Positions 53,715-63,220 of a DNA stretch of 64,000 nucleotides are shown in pieces. Under the pieces are notes generated by a model. That model made no database searches. It saw nothing but the letters and a program-made list of their open reading frames with translations, and was not told the origin of the DNA. The DNA lies in contig NZ_CP049264.1 of NCBI RefSeq assembly GCF_003048875.2, positions 868,001-932,000 of the forward strand, read 5' to 3'. The position numbers were made by a program, and so were the translations under genes. This DNA is from Campylobacter concisus. GTDB taxonomy: Bacteria; Campylobacterota; Campylobacteria; Campylobacterales; Campylobacteraceae. Position 1 is the stretch's first letter; every line of letters starts with the position of its first letter.

Positions 53715-55883
53715 TTATCTCCTTAGTTTTATTGTTATTTCACTTTGATTTGAGTTTTGATCAAGGCATTTTAAAGTGTGCTCGCCAAGAGTTAGATCTA
53801 GCCTTTTTTCGCTCGCGTTTTCTATCTTAGAAAAGTTCAAATCATCCACTTTCAGGTAAATTTCATTACCTAAAAACGCGTAGCATTTTAGCACAATTTG
53901 TGTTACATTTTCATCTGTCACGATCTCTTCGCCGTCATACGGATAGGCAAAGACTGGCTTTTTGTCTTTAAAAACTTCAGCGCAAGGGCTATTTTTGACC
54001 TCGTCTTTGTCTAAAAAGCCATTTTTTATCAAAAACTCAAGCTCCTCACCCCTTAAACTCTCGCACTTATCTTGCAGTTTAACTCCAACTATCCTATCAT
54101 CAAGCGCAGTTTTTTTGCACGTTTCAAAACTAAAAGCATCAAGGCAGGTTGGCACTTTCTCAATGCCTTCTGGCTCGCTCATAAAGCTTAAATTTCTTTT
54201 TTGAGCGATGAGCTTAAACATATCAAAAACGATCTTTGAGACGTCATTTAGCCCAGTTAGTTTGTCGGTTTTTTCGGCGTTAAAGTTGCCCACCCAGACG
54301 GCTATTGTATAGTCCTCATCAACTCCTATGGCGTAAAGATCGCGTGAGTTTGCACTTGTGCCTGTTTTAAAGGCGATCTTTGGCGTGTTTTGCGCATATT
54401 GCCAAGCGTTTTTTAGATATGACCTAGAGGCCTCGCTCATCATTTTGGCGGTTAGATAAGCACTTTGAGGCGAGATGAGGGTTATATTTTTATCTTCATT
54501 TTTGTAGTTTTTGCCCGCAAACTCAAGCGGCCTATAAACCCCGCCATTTGCGTATATCGTATAAAGATGTGCAAGATCAAGCAGGCTCATCTCAGCGCTG
54601 CCTAAAACTATCGAAGAGCCGTAAAACTCCTTGTTTTCATCAACTAAATTTACCTTTTCAAGCAGTTCGTAAAGTGAGTTATCTTTTAGTTTTAAGTCTA
54701 AATTTATAACTGGGATATTGAGACTAAAATTTAGAGCGTCCTTTGCGCTTACAAGCCCCAAAAAGTCGTTACTAAAGTTCTTTGGCACATATTCATTCAG
54801 ATAAATTTGTGTATCGATTAGCTGTGAGCTTGGCGTGATAAGCCCACTATCAAGCGCAAGCGAGTAGATAAAAGGCTTTAGCGTGCTGCCGGTGTTTCGC
54901 TTCATATTTAGGGCTGAGTTTTTGCCATCACGTGCGCGCTCATCGTGTGAGCCGATAAAGGCAACAACGCTCATTTTTTTGTTGTCGATGACCACGGCAG
55001 CGGCGTTGTTTGCATTTTTAGCCTTTAGCGAAAACATCGCATCTTTTAAAATTTTAAGCATATCTTTTTGTAAATTTAGATCCAAGCTCGCCTTTGAAAT
55101 TTGGTTTTTAAAAGCGACATTTGCGTAGTCGCTGGCATTTACGACAGCCCTTATCCTTACATTTTTAAATGGCTCGGCTTGAGCCCTTTTAAATGCGCTA
55201 AGATCGATTAAATTTGCCTTATAAAGCATCTTTATGACCCTGTTTTTTAGCGCATTTATGTTTGAGACGCGGTCAAGTCTATTTTTATTTGGATTTTTAG
55301 GTATCGTGCTTAAAAGTGCCGCCTGAGCATAACTAAGCTCGTTTAGCTCCTTGCCAAAGTAAAAGAAGCTTGCCGCCTTTGCCCCCTCGATATTGCCACC
55401 ATATGGGGCTAAATTTAGGTATAAATTTAAAATTTCATCCTTGCTAAAGTGAAGCTCTAACTGAAATGCCCTAAAAATTTCTTTTATCTTATTTTTATAG
55501 CTTCGATCACCAGGCTCAAGCATTCTTGCCACTTGCATCGTGATAGTGCTAGCGCCTATGCGGTTGTCGCTTCTTAGGTTGTGGAAAAATGCTCTAAAAA
55601 TGGAGGCAAAATTTACGCCAAAATGGTAGTAAAAGTATCTATCTTCAAAGAGAACGACGCATTGTTTTAGCGAATTTGGGAAGCTTTGCTCATGAAATCT
55701 CCAAATTCCGTCGCTACTAAGCTTCATATTTATAATATTTCCATTTTTATCAAGTAAAATTTTGGCTTCGTCTTTTTTGAGTGCCTCTAAATTTAGTGGA
55801 TAAATTTGATCAAGTATCAAAAAAATAGCGACCAATAGAGCCAAAAATAGGGCAAGGAATTTTAAAAATTTAAACTTTTTCAT
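53715..55883 (-). CDS. pbpC: penicillin-binding protein 1C
   Basis: A 722-residue bifunctional peptidoglycan synthase. A membrane anchor (about 6-24) precedes the GT51 glycosyltransferase domain (VVLFEDRYFYYHFGVNFASI with the catalytic Glu at about 77, GASTITMQVAR). The transpeptidase domain has STLK with the active Ser at about 332 (RNTGSTLKPF), an S-x-N-like stretch and KTGT (about 504-507). A C-terminal BiPBP-type domain closes it. Class-C PBPs cooperate with the alpha-2-macroglobulin in repairing breached walls. The gene is divergent from the helicase gene. Confidence 0.93.
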   Translation of the reverse strand: MKKFKFLKFLALFLALLVAIFLILDQIYPLNLEALKKDEAKILLDKNGNIINMKLSSDGIWRFHEQSFPNSLKQCVVLFEDRYFYYHFGVNFASIFRAFFHNLRSDNRIGASTITMQVARMLEPGDRSYKNKIKEIFRAFQLELHFSKDEILNLYLNLAPYGGNIEGAKAASFFYFGKELNELSYAQAALLSTIPKNPNKNRLDRVSNINALKNRVIKMLYKANLIDLSAFKRAQAEPFKNVRIRAVVNASDYANVAFKNQISKASLDLNLQKDMLKILKDAMFSLKAKNANNAAAVVIDNKKMSVVAFIGSHDERARDGKNSALNMKRNTGSTLKPFIYSLALDSGLITPSSQLIDTQIYLNEYVPKNFSNDFLGLVSAKDALNFSLNIPVINLDLKLKDNSLYELLEKVNLVDENKEFYGSSIVLGSAEMSLLDLAHLYTIYANGGVYRPLEFAGKNYKNEDKNITLISPQSAYLTAKMMSEASRSYLKNAWQYAQNTPKIAFKTGTSANSRDLYAIGVDEDYTIAVWVGNFNAEKTDKLTGLNDVSKIVFDMFKLIAQKRNLSFMSEPEGIEKVPTCLDAFSFETCKKTALDDRIVGVKLQDKCESLRGEELEFLIKNGFLDKDEVKNSPCAEVFKDKKPVFAYPYDGEEIVTDENVTQIVLKCYAFLGNEIYLKVDDLNFSKIENASEKRLDLTLGEHTLKCLDQNSNQSEITIKLRR

Positions 55884-55916
55884 CGGCGTGATTATAGCTG
55901 TTAAAGTTTAAGTAGC

Positions 55917-55922
55917 TATAAT
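55917..55922 (+). promoter_or_regulatory. -10 element of the helicase gene
   Basis: TATAAT, 27 bases ahead of the helicase ATG, in the 65-base gap between divergent pbpC and the helicase; AGAGGAA precedes the start. Confidence 0.55.
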
Positions 55923-55948
55923 TAGGCCTTTTTAAAAAAGAGGAAACA

Positions 55949-57982
55949 ATGCCCTTATCTAGGTTAAACAAAGAACAATACACCGCCGCAACTGCGCCAT
56001 TTGGACACAATCTCATCATCGCTTCAGCTGGCACTGGCAAGACTAGCACCATAGTCGCTCGCATCGCACATCTTTTAAATTTAGGCGTAAAGCCAGAGAA
56101 AATTTTGCTTCTAACATTTACCAACAAAGCAGCCAGCGAAATGATAGAGCGCTTAAATAGGTATTTTGACAAACAAATCACCTCCAAAATCACCGCAGGC
56201 ACCTTCCACTCGGTCTCATTTTCGCTTTTAAAAAGCCTTGATAAAGGCGTCACGCTAAAGCAGCCAAGCGAGCTAAAGACGCTTTTAAAAAGTCTTGTTG
56301 AGAGGCGTAAATTTTACCATTTAAGCGACGTCAAGCCTTACGGCGGAGCCTATCTATACGACCTTTACTCGCTATTTCAAAACAGCGAACAAGGCACAAC
56401 TTTTGGCAAATGGATAAGCCAAAAGAGCGAAGAGCAGGGCGTTTATGCTGAAATTTATGAAGATGTCTTAGAAGAGTTTGAAGCTGAAAAGGCTAAATTT
56501 GCCTACGCTGATTTTAACGATCTTCTCATAAAAATGCGCGACGAGCTAAAAAATGGAGCAAATTTAGCTTATGATGAAATTTTGATCGACGAGTATCAAG
56601 ACACAAACACGCTTCAAGGCAGCCTCATAGACGCATTTAAGACAAAGAGCCTATTTTGCGTGGGCGATTTTGACCAGAGCATTTACGCATTTAACGGCGC
56701 AAATATCGAGATCATTGGCTCATTTAAAGATCGCTTCCCAAACGCAAACATCTACGCTTTAAATGTAAATTACCGCTCAAGCTCGAGCATACTTGCCCTT
56801 GCAAACAAGGTCATAAACAATAACCCAAGGCTTTATGAAAAGCACCTCACAGTTAGCCGCGAGGGGAATTTCAAGCCTCCAAGGCTGCTTGTCTATAACG
56901 AGCTTTTTGATCAGTATCAAAACATCGCCGACATCATCTCACTCTCGCCATTTAATAGAGAAAATATCGCCATAATTTTTAGAAATAACTCATCAGCTGA
57001 TGGCATCGAAGTCGCGCTAAAAGAGCGAGGCATCGGCTCAAAGCGAAAGGGTGGAGTGAGCTTTTTTGAGAGCCGTGAGATCAAGGCACTCATCGACATC
57101 ATGGGAATTTATGTCAATCCAAAAGATATAATGGCATTTATCCACATCTGCGAATACGCAAAGGGCGTTGGCAGCGCAGTTAGCAAAGAAATTTTTGACG
57201 CACTGCTCAAGCTTGGGCATGGAAATTTGATAAAAGGGATAGTTGAGCCAGATGAGAGCGTAAATATCTCATCAAACAAAAGGCGAAACTACCAGCTAGG
57301 CCTTTTTGACGACCTTGATGAATTTGCCGAAGTTTCGAGGTTTTCTAAGCTTGGCTTTAGCGATAAATTTCTGGGCCACCCTGTGCTAAAACTACAAAAG
57401 CTAAGCGAGAGTGGGGCGCAGTTTTTATATGAAATTTACAACTTTTTAAGAGGCATGAGAAATATCTCAAAGCCAGCCACGATGATAAATGAGATAAAAA
57501 CTAGCAAAATTTACTCGTTAATCGTCGAAAACATCAGCACAAAAAGAGCGACCTTTAAAAACGGCAACGTCGATCTAGCTCTAAAAGAAGAGGTCAAAGA
57601 GCGCATAATGGCAAAGAGCGTGGTGCTAAGCGAGCTAGCTAAAAAGTATCAAGATATCAGTAAATTTTATAATTTTTTAGCCCTTGGAAGCAACGAGATG
57701 AGCGAAGGGCAGGGCGTTAGCTTGCTTAGCGTGCATGCGAGCAAGGGGCTTGAATTTGACCAAGTTTTTATCGTCGATCTCGCGCAAAATCGCTTTCCAA
57801 ATTTAAAGCTAATGAGCATGGGTGGCAGCCTAGAAGAAGAGAGGCGGCTCTTTTACGTAGCAGTAACAAGGGCTAAAGACGAGCTTTATCTTAGCTATGC
57901 AAAATACGACAAGATAAAGAAGGTGACCTATCAGCCAAGTAGGTTTTTGATAGAGGCTGGCATGGCAAAAGAGGAAGCTTAA
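55949..57982 (+). CDS. UvrD/Rep-type superfamily 1 DNA helicase
   Basis: A 677-residue 3'-5' helicase. Motif Ia/Q region (LNKEQYTAATAPFGH), Walker A ASAGTGKTST (about 27-36), motif Ia TFTNKAASEMIERL, motif II LIDEYQDTN, motif III VGDFDQSIYAFNGA, motif IV NYRSSSSILALAN, motif V HASKGLEFDQVFIVDL and motif VI EERRLFYVAVTRAKDELY are all present. At 677 residues it fits Rep or a short UvrD. The same group includes a Campylobacter/Helicobacter-type Rep helicase, so the gene symbol is left open. DNA repair or fork restart is the expected role. Start after AAGAGGAAACA. Confidence 0.92.
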   Translation: MPLSRLNKEQYTAATAPFGHNLIIASAGTGKTSTIVARIAHLLNLGVKPEKILLLTFTNKAASEMIERLNRYFDKQITSKITAGTFHSVSFSLLKSLDKGVTLKQPSELKTLLKSLVERRKFYHLSDVKPYGGAYLYDLYSLFQNSEQGTTFGKWISQKSEEQGVYAEIYEDVLEEFEAEKAKFAYADFNDLLIKMRDELKNGANLAYDEILIDEYQDTNTLQGSLIDAFKTKSLFCVGDFDQSIYAFNGANIEIIGSFKDRFPNANIYALNVNYRSSSSILALANKVINNNPRLYEKHLTVSREGNFKPPRLLVYNELFDQYQNIADIISLSPFNRENIAIIFRNNSSADGIEVALKERGIGSKRKGGVSFFESREIKALIDIMGIYVNPKDIMAFIHICEYAKGVGSAVSKEIFDALLKLGHGNLIKGIVEPDESVNISSNKRRNYQLGLFDDLDEFAEVSRFSKLGFSDKFLGHPVLKLQKLSESGAQFLYEIYNFLRGMRNISKPATMINEIKTSKIYSLIVENISTKRATFKNGNVDLALKEEVKERIMAKSVVLSELAKKYQDISKFYNFLALGSNEMSEGQGVSLLSVHASKGLEFDQVFIVDLAQNRFPNLKLMSMGGSLEEERRLFYVAVTRAKDELYLSYAKYDKIKKVTYQPSRFLIEAGMAKEEA

Positions 57983-58035
57983 AGAGTGTTTACTCTTGTG
58001 AAGTAGAATTTACCAATTTTTTACAAAGAGAAGCG

Positions 58036-59232
58036 ATGAAAAAATCTAAAATTTTAATAATCCTGCTTATTTTAGGCGTTGGCGGATACTTCGTCTATGA
58101 TAAATTTTTTAAGGTAAAAGAAGAAGAGGTTGAGTTTATCACCAAAAAGGCAAAGAAGGGCTCATTTAGTAAAAAGGTCGATGCGACTGGAGAAATTTTC
58201 GCCACCGAGCTAATCGACGTTGGAGCTCAGGTGAGCGGTCAGATAAAAAAGCTATATGTTAAGCTCGGAGATCAGGTAAAAAAGGGCGATATGATCGCAA
58301 GTATCGATAGCTCGACCCAGCAAAATAGCATTGATAATAAAGAAGCTCAACTTGCCATCTACAAAGCCCAGCTAGAAAGCGCAAAAGTGGCTCTAAATAT
58401 CGCCAAAACGCAGTTTGATAGAGAAAACGCACTATTTTCTAAAAACGCCACCTCAAAGCAAGAATTTGAAAGCGCAAAAAATACATATAGTGCAAACAGC
58501 GCCAAGATAAAGGAGCTTGAAGCGCAGATCAAGCAGACAAATATCGAGCTAAGCACCGCTAAGATAAATTTAGGCTACACAAAGATCACCGCTCCAAGAG
58601 ACGGCACTGTTGTAAGCGTGCAGGTCGAGGAGGGTCAGACTGTAAATGCCAACCAAACTACGCCAACTATCGTAAATATCGCTGATCTTGGCCATGTAAA
58701 GATGAAGATGCAAATAGCAGAAGGCGACATCACAAAGATCAAAGTCGGCACGCCAGTTGAATACTCGATCCTCTCTGAGCCAACGAAGAAATTTCAAACG
58801 ACTGTTAGCTCGATCGACCCGGGGCTTACTACGCTAAGTGATGGCAGCTACGGCTCAAGTAGCAGCAGTAAGTCTTCATACTCAAGTAGCTCAAACAGCA
58901 GCTCGGCGGTTTATTACTACGCGCAAAGCATCGTTGATAATAAAGATGGAATTTTAAGAATAGGCATGACCACACAAAACGAGCTTTTAATAGCAAACGT
59001 CGAGGGAGCCATCATCGTGCCAAGCATCGGCATCAAAAAAGATGAAAACGGCACTTTTGTCTATGTGCTAAAAGATGGCAAGCCAGTAAAAACAGCGGTC
59101 AAAACCGGCATAAAAGACAACCTTGATACGCAGATCATCAGCGGTATAAACGAGGGTGACGAGATCATCACATCTCAAGGCTCATCAAGCGAGATCGCTA
59201 AGATGATCGCAAAAGAACATAAGAAGTTTTAA
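58036..59232 (+). CDS. macA: MacA-like periplasmic adaptor of a tripartite exporter
   Basis: A 398-residue membrane-fusion protein: one N-terminal membrane helix (about 5-24), a lipoyl half-motif (GAQVSGQIKKLYVKLGDQVKKGD), a helical hairpin (about 95-175), second lipoyl half (YTKITAPRDGTVVSVQVEEGQTV), beta-barrel and membrane-proximal domain. A Ser-rich low-complexity stretch (about 272-292: GSYGSSSSSKSSYSSSSNSS, then SAVYYYAQ) interrupts the beta barrel, which is unusual. It is followed with no gap by macB and then a tolC-like gene, so it should bridge an ABC pump and an outer-membrane channel that exports macrolides, peptides or heme-like compounds. Confidence 0.9.
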   Translation: MKKSKILIILLILGVGGYFVYDKFFKVKEEEVEFITKKAKKGSFSKKVDATGEIFATELIDVGAQVSGQIKKLYVKLGDQVKKGDMIASIDSSTQQNSIDNKEAQLAIYKAQLESAKVALNIAKTQFDRENALFSKNATSKQEFESAKNTYSANSAKIKELEAQIKQTNIELSTAKINLGYTKITAPRDGTVVSVQVEEGQTVNANQTTPTIVNIADLGHVKMKMQIAEGDITKIKVGTPVEYSILSEPTKKFQTTVSSIDPGLTTLSDGSYGSSSSSKSSYSSSSNSSSAVYYYAQSIVDNKDGILRIGMTTQNELLIANVEGAIIVPSIGIKKDENGTFVYVLKDGKPVKTAVKTGIKDNLDTQIISGINEGDEIITSQGSSSEIAKMIAKEHKKF

Positions 59233-61161
59233 GTGATAAGTCTAAAAAGCATCACCAAAAGCTTTAAGCTAGGCGATAATGAGATAGAGATCCTGCATGG
59301 CATAAATTTAGAGATAAAAAAGGGCGAATTTATAGCCATCATCGGTCAGTCTGGCTCTGGTAAATCAACCCTGATGAACATCCTTGGCTGCCTTGATAGC
59401 CCAAGTGGTGGGCAGTACCTACTGGACGGCAAAGATATATCAAAATTTGATAGCGACGCACTTGCCAAGCTTAGAAGGGATAAATTTGGCTTTATCTTTC
59501 AAAGATATAATCTGCTTAGCACGATGAATGCTCTTGAAAACGTAGCGCTACCAAGCATCTACGCAGGGGCAAACAAGAGCGAGCGAGAGAAAAGAGCTAA
59601 TGAGCTTCTTGGCTCGCTTGGACTTAGTGAAAAAGCTAGAAATTTACCAAATAAACTCTCAGGCGGACAACAGCAAAGGGTCTCCATAGCAAGGGCGCTG
59701 ATGAATGGCGGCGAGATCATTTTAGCAGACGAGCCAACTGGCGCTCTTGATAGCAAAAGTGGGCTAAGGGTGATGGAAATTTTAGTTGATCTTTACAAAA
59801 AAGGCCACACTATCATCATCGTCACGCACGACCCAAAGATCGCAGAGTATGCAAGCCGTGTGATCGAAATAAAAGATGGCAACATCGTAAGTGACAATGT
59901 AAAAAATAGTGAAATTTACGAGGCCGCAAAGCAAACCCAGCCAGAAAAGAGCAAATTTACCTACTATAAAGACCAGCTAATAGAGAGCTTTAAAATGTCG
60001 GTAAATGCGATGCTAGCGCACAAACTAAGATCGCTTTTAACGATGCTTGGCATTATAATTGGCATTACAGCGGTAATTAGCGTCGTTGCTCTTGGCAAAG
60101 GCTCACAGGAGCAAATTTTAGCTGGCATCAGAAAGATCGGCACAAACACGATCGACATCATGCCTGGTAAAGGCTTTGGCGATATGCTCTCAGGCAAGGT
60201 CAAAACGCTCTCCATAAGCGACGCAAACATGCTTGCCAAGCAGTCCTTTCTAGACTCAGTCACGCCAAATACAAGCACCTCAGGCGTGCTAACTTATGAA
60301 AATATCTCGCTAAGTGCGAGCTTAAAAGGTGGCGGGGTAGGGAGCTTTGACGTAAATGGGCTAAAGCTAGAAGAGGGCAGAATTTACGATGATGATGAGG
60401 TTTTAAACTCTGATTCAGTCGCACTAATCGATCAAAACACCAAAAATAGCATCTTTAAAAATGATGATCCTATCGGCAAGATCATACTTTTTAACAAAAA
60501 GCCACTTCGCATTATCGGCGTTTTGCAAAAGGATGATTTTAAGATGGGCGACTCAAGCACGCTTAAAATTTACGCCCCGTACACGACTGTGCTAAACAAG
60601 GTCACAGGGGATAAATTTATAAGCTCGGTCACCGCCAAAGTAAATGAAGGTGTCAATGCGCAAATCGCCGAAAAAACACTAACCGAGCTTTTAGAGATCA
60701 AGCACGGCAAAAAGGACTTTTTTACAAGAAACTCAGACAGCATCAAGCAAACGATCGAAGAGACCATCTCGACCATGCGCCTGCTCATCTCAAGCATCGC
60801 CGTCGTCTCACTCGTAGTTGGGGGCATAGGCGTCATGAACATCATGCTAGTCTCAGTCACCGAGCGCACCAAAGAGATAGGCATAAAAATGGCGATCGGA
60901 GCTAGACAGAGCAACATCTTGCAGCAGTTTTTGATAGAGGCCGTGCTACTTTGCCTAATTGGCGGAGCCATCGGCATCGTCCTATCCTACGCGATCGGCT
61001 ACATCTTTAACAACTTCTTAAACGGCTTTAGCATGATCTTTTCAAACGGCTCGATCGTGCTTGCACTTGTCACGTCGATGGCTATTGGCATCATCTTTGG
61101 CTACATGCCTGCTAAAAACGCCTCAAAACTAAATCCAATAGATGCGCTTTCAAGGGAGTAA
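59233..61161 (+). CDS. macB: MacB-type ABC exporter (fused ATPase and permease)
   Basis: A 642-residue mechanotransmission ABC transporter. N-terminal ATPase: Walker A GQSGSGKSTL (about 38-47), signature LSGGQQQRVSIARALM, Walker B IILADEPTGALDS. Then four membrane segments with a large periplasmic domain (first at about 265-290 after KLRSLLTMLGIIIGIT, last three at the end) as in MacB. Starts at GTG 59233, straight after the macA stop. The C-terminal end SKLNPIDALSRE overlaps nothing; tolC-like ATG follows two bases later. Works with MacA and the outer channel. Confidence 0.93.
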   Translation: MISLKSITKSFKLGDNEIEILHGINLEIKKGEFIAIIGQSGSGKSTLMNILGCLDSPSGGQYLLDGKDISKFDSDALAKLRRDKFGFIFQRYNLLSTMNALENVALPSIYAGANKSEREKRANELLGSLGLSEKARNLPNKLSGGQQQRVSIARALMNGGEIILADEPTGALDSKSGLRVMEILVDLYKKGHTIIIVTHDPKIAEYASRVIEIKDGNIVSDNVKNSEIYEAAKQTQPEKSKFTYYKDQLIESFKMSVNAMLAHKLRSLLTMLGIIIGITAVISVVALGKGSQEQILAGIRKIGTNTIDIMPGKGFGDMLSGKVKTLSISDANMLAKQSFLDSVTPNTSTSGVLTYENISLSASLKGGGVGSFDVNGLKLEEGRIYDDDEVLNSDSVALIDQNTKNSIFKNDDPIGKIILFNKKPLRIIGVLQKDDFKMGDSSTLKIYAPYTTVLNKVTGDKFISSVTAKVNEGVNAQIAEKTLTELLEIKHGKKDFFTRNSDSIKQTIEETISTMRLLISSIAVVSLVVGGIGVMNIMLVSVTERTKEIGIKMAIGARQSNILQQFLIEAVLLCLIGGAIGIVLSYAIGYIFNNFLNGFSMIFSNGSIVLALVTSMAIGIIFGYMPAKNASKLNPIDALSRE

Positions 61162-61162
61162 T

Positions 61163-62509
61163 ATGAAATTTCTAAGCTTAGCTTTAGTGCTCGTTTTAAG
61201 CGGCTGCGCTGTTAAAAATATAGATGAAAACTATAAGCAAATTTTACTTGAAGATAATGCAAGCCGTGAGCTAAATTTAGACACTTCTTGGTGGAAGCAG
61301 TATGAGCAAAGCTACCTTGATGAGCTTGTAGAACTTGCGCTTAAAAACAACACCGACCTTGCAAAAGCTGCGATAAATGTAAATAAAGCGCTCGCTCAAG
61401 CTGGCGTTTTGCAGGCAAATTTGATCCCTAGCTTTAACGCTGGCATCGAGGCAACAAGTAGCAAAAACATAAAAGAGGGCGGTGCGGTCACTAGAAGTTT
61501 TGGCTCAAGCATAGGGCTTAGCTACGAGCTTGATCTTTGGCAAAAGCTAGCAAACAGCAAAGACGCAGCGATGTTTGAAGCAAGGGCTACTAAATTTGAT
61601 CTGGAGGCTGGCAAACTAAGCGTCATAAACTCAGTAGCAGATGCCTATTTTCAAATTTTATATCTAAACGAGAGCATAAAAACCTATAAGCAAATTTTAG
61701 AAATTTATAACAAACTAAATGAGATAGTTGGGCTTAAATTTAAGCTTGGCAAAGAGGAGGCGCTAAGCCTAAAACAGATAAACTCGCAGCTCTTAAGCGC
61801 TCAAAATAAGATAGAAAGTGCCAAAAAAGAGCTAGTGAGTGCTAAAAAAACGCTTAGGATTTTGCTAAATGAGAAGCCAGAATTTGAGCTTAAATTTGAA
61901 GGCCTCACGCTAAGCCCAGTTAAAAGAGTGGGCGTTGATCTGGATGTGCCAACAAGCGCCATAGCAAACCGCCCTGATCTAAAAGCGGCCATTTACCGCA
62001 TAGAAGAGGGCATCTTAAACTACAAAGCGAGCCAAAAAGAGTTTTATCCAAGCATCACACTAGGAGCCAGCCTCAAAAGCAGCACCGACAAAAAAGAGGA
62101 AGCCTTTAGTCTTAAATTTCTAAATGGCAACATAGCTCTGAATTTGCCATTTTTAAACTACCACAAGCTAAAGTCAAATTTAAAAGTTAGCGAGGCAAAT
62201 TTCGAGCTTGCAAAGTTAAACTACATAAGCGCTCTAAATAGCGCATTAAACGAGATAGACGCATTTTACAAAGGCTACCTTAACGACGAAGCACTACTTG
62301 CTAACTACCAAGAGCAGATAAAAAACTACGAGGAAATTTCAAAAATTTACGATCTAAAATACTCCTACGGCAAGGTTGAGCTAAAAGAGTTTTTAGAGGC
62401 TAAAAACAGCGAGCTAGAGGCTAAAATAGGGCTTTTAAAAGCAAAATACACGCTTTTACAAGATGAGCTAAATATCTACAAAGCCATGGCAGGCAAATTT
62501 AATAGGTAA
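61163..62509 (+). CDS. TolC/NodT-family outer-membrane efflux lipoprotein
   Basis: A 448-residue outer-membrane factor with a lipoprotein signal MKFLSLALVLVLSGCAV (lipobox LSGC), then SWWKQYEQSYLDELVELALKNNTDL, the typical NodT start, and two long coiled-coil repeats (about 60-230 and 260-440). It ends GKVELKEFLEAKNSELEAKI and ELNIYKAMAGKF. The ATG at 61163 was chosen because it gives the lipobox and GGGAG precedes it. It completes the macA-macB pump. A second, decayed copy of its first 80 codons lies inverted at 63221-63473. Confidence 0.92.
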   Translation: MKFLSLALVLVLSGCAVKNIDENYKQILLEDNASRELNLDTSWWKQYEQSYLDELVELALKNNTDLAKAAINVNKALAQAGVLQANLIPSFNAGIEATSSKNIKEGGAVTRSFGSSIGLSYELDLWQKLANSKDAAMFEARATKFDLEAGKLSVINSVADAYFQILYLNESIKTYKQILEIYNKLNEIVGLKFKLGKEEALSLKQINSQLLSAQNKIESAKKELVSAKKTLRILLNEKPEFELKFEGLTLSPVKRVGVDLDVPTSAIANRPDLKAAIYRIEEGILNYKASQKEFYPSITLGASLKSSTDKKEEAFSLKFLNGNIALNLPFLNYHKLKSNLKVSEANFELAKLNYISALNSALNEIDAFYKGYLNDEALLANYQEQIKNYEEISKIYDLKYSYGKVELKEFLEAKNSELEAKIGLLKAKYTLLQDELNIYKAMAGKFNR

Positions 62510-62513
62510 ATTT

Positions 62514-63005
62514 ATGATCTCAGCTTGGGACTACGAGGCAAAAGCATGCAGCAGTGATGGCAAATTTAGCGCCAAATTTGAAGGCTGTGAGGTCGCTATG
62601 GGCGCTCCAACCCTTGGTGAGCTAAGGCTTTTTATAAATAGCGAGCACTGTTTAAATTTAAAAAATAAATTTTCAAACCACGCAAAAAGACTATTAAATT
62701 TGGATCAAAATTTAGTTAAAGATGACGATGCGCTTCAAATTTTACTTAGCGAAAGGGCGACTGCTTGCTTTTTATTTTCAGACGACTCCAAATTTCTAGC
62801 TTTTTCTGAATGGACGGCAGATAAAATGCAGATCGTAAAGGTAGTACGCCTAGCTGATATGAGCATAAAAACCGTCGGAAAGCCAAAAAGAGTAGTGGAA
62901 TTTCTCTCATTTAATGATGGCTTGCTTGAAATTTTAGACTCGCCGATCTTTATGCCAAAAAACTACACACTAGATATCCGCACGCTTTTTGAGGATAAAA
63001 TTTAA
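62514..63005 (+). CDS. orphan protein at the end of the exporter operon
   Basis: A 163-residue protein not recognised. No signal peptide. It contains a DDSKFLAFSEWTADKMQIVK stretch and a strand pattern like one or two WD/YVTN-type blades, but too short for a propeller. It starts 4 bases after the outer-membrane gene stop, so it is probably co-transcribed with macAB-tolC-like. The start ATG has TAGGTAAATT before it, a weak ribosome site, so translational coupling is likely. Function unknown. Confidence 0.6.
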   Translation: MISAWDYEAKACSSDGKFSAKFEGCEVAMGAPTLGELRLFINSEHCLNLKNKFSNHAKRLLNLDQNLVKDDDALQILLSERATACFLFSDDSKFLAFSEWTADKMQIVKVVRLADMSIKTVGKPKRVVEFLSFNDGLLEILDSPIFMPKNYTLDIRTLFEDKI

Positions 63006-63104
63006 TTACGCACTTTAGCTTGAAAATAGTTTTAATGCGTGTTTTCACAACAAATTTAACTACTTTTAGTTTTAAGTTGCCTTTGAATGGCAAATTTAAC
63101 TCTT

Positions 63105-63130
63105 TACTCCAAAATTTAACCCACAAGATC
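63105..63130. repeat. 26-base repeat, copy 1
   Basis: Matches 63180-63205 at 23 of 26 positions (core ATTTAAC-x-CACAAGATC), 75 bases apart. May be part of a decayed gene rather than an element. Confidence 0.55.
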
Positions 63131-63179
63131 AATATTTGGCGCACAAAAACAGATATCACGCATTTATTCTATTCTATGC

Positions 63180-63205
63180 TACTCTTAAATTTAACACACA
63201 AGATC
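63180..63205. repeat. 26-base repeat, copy 2
   Basis: Second copy of the repeat at 63105-63130; differences at positions 6, 7 and 17. Confidence 0.55.
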
Positions 63206-63220
63206 GCCTTATTAGCTTTT

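Noticed and set aside
57982-57997. AAGAGT-gttt-ACTCTT hairpin after the helicase gene
   Set aside because: Perfect but only 6 bp and without a T-run; could be chance, so not called a terminator.
63040-63200. Four AAATTTAAC motifs resembling an iteron or CRISPR-like array
   Set aside because: AAATTT is extremely common throughout this genome and spacing is irregular; only the 26-base pair is a true repeat.
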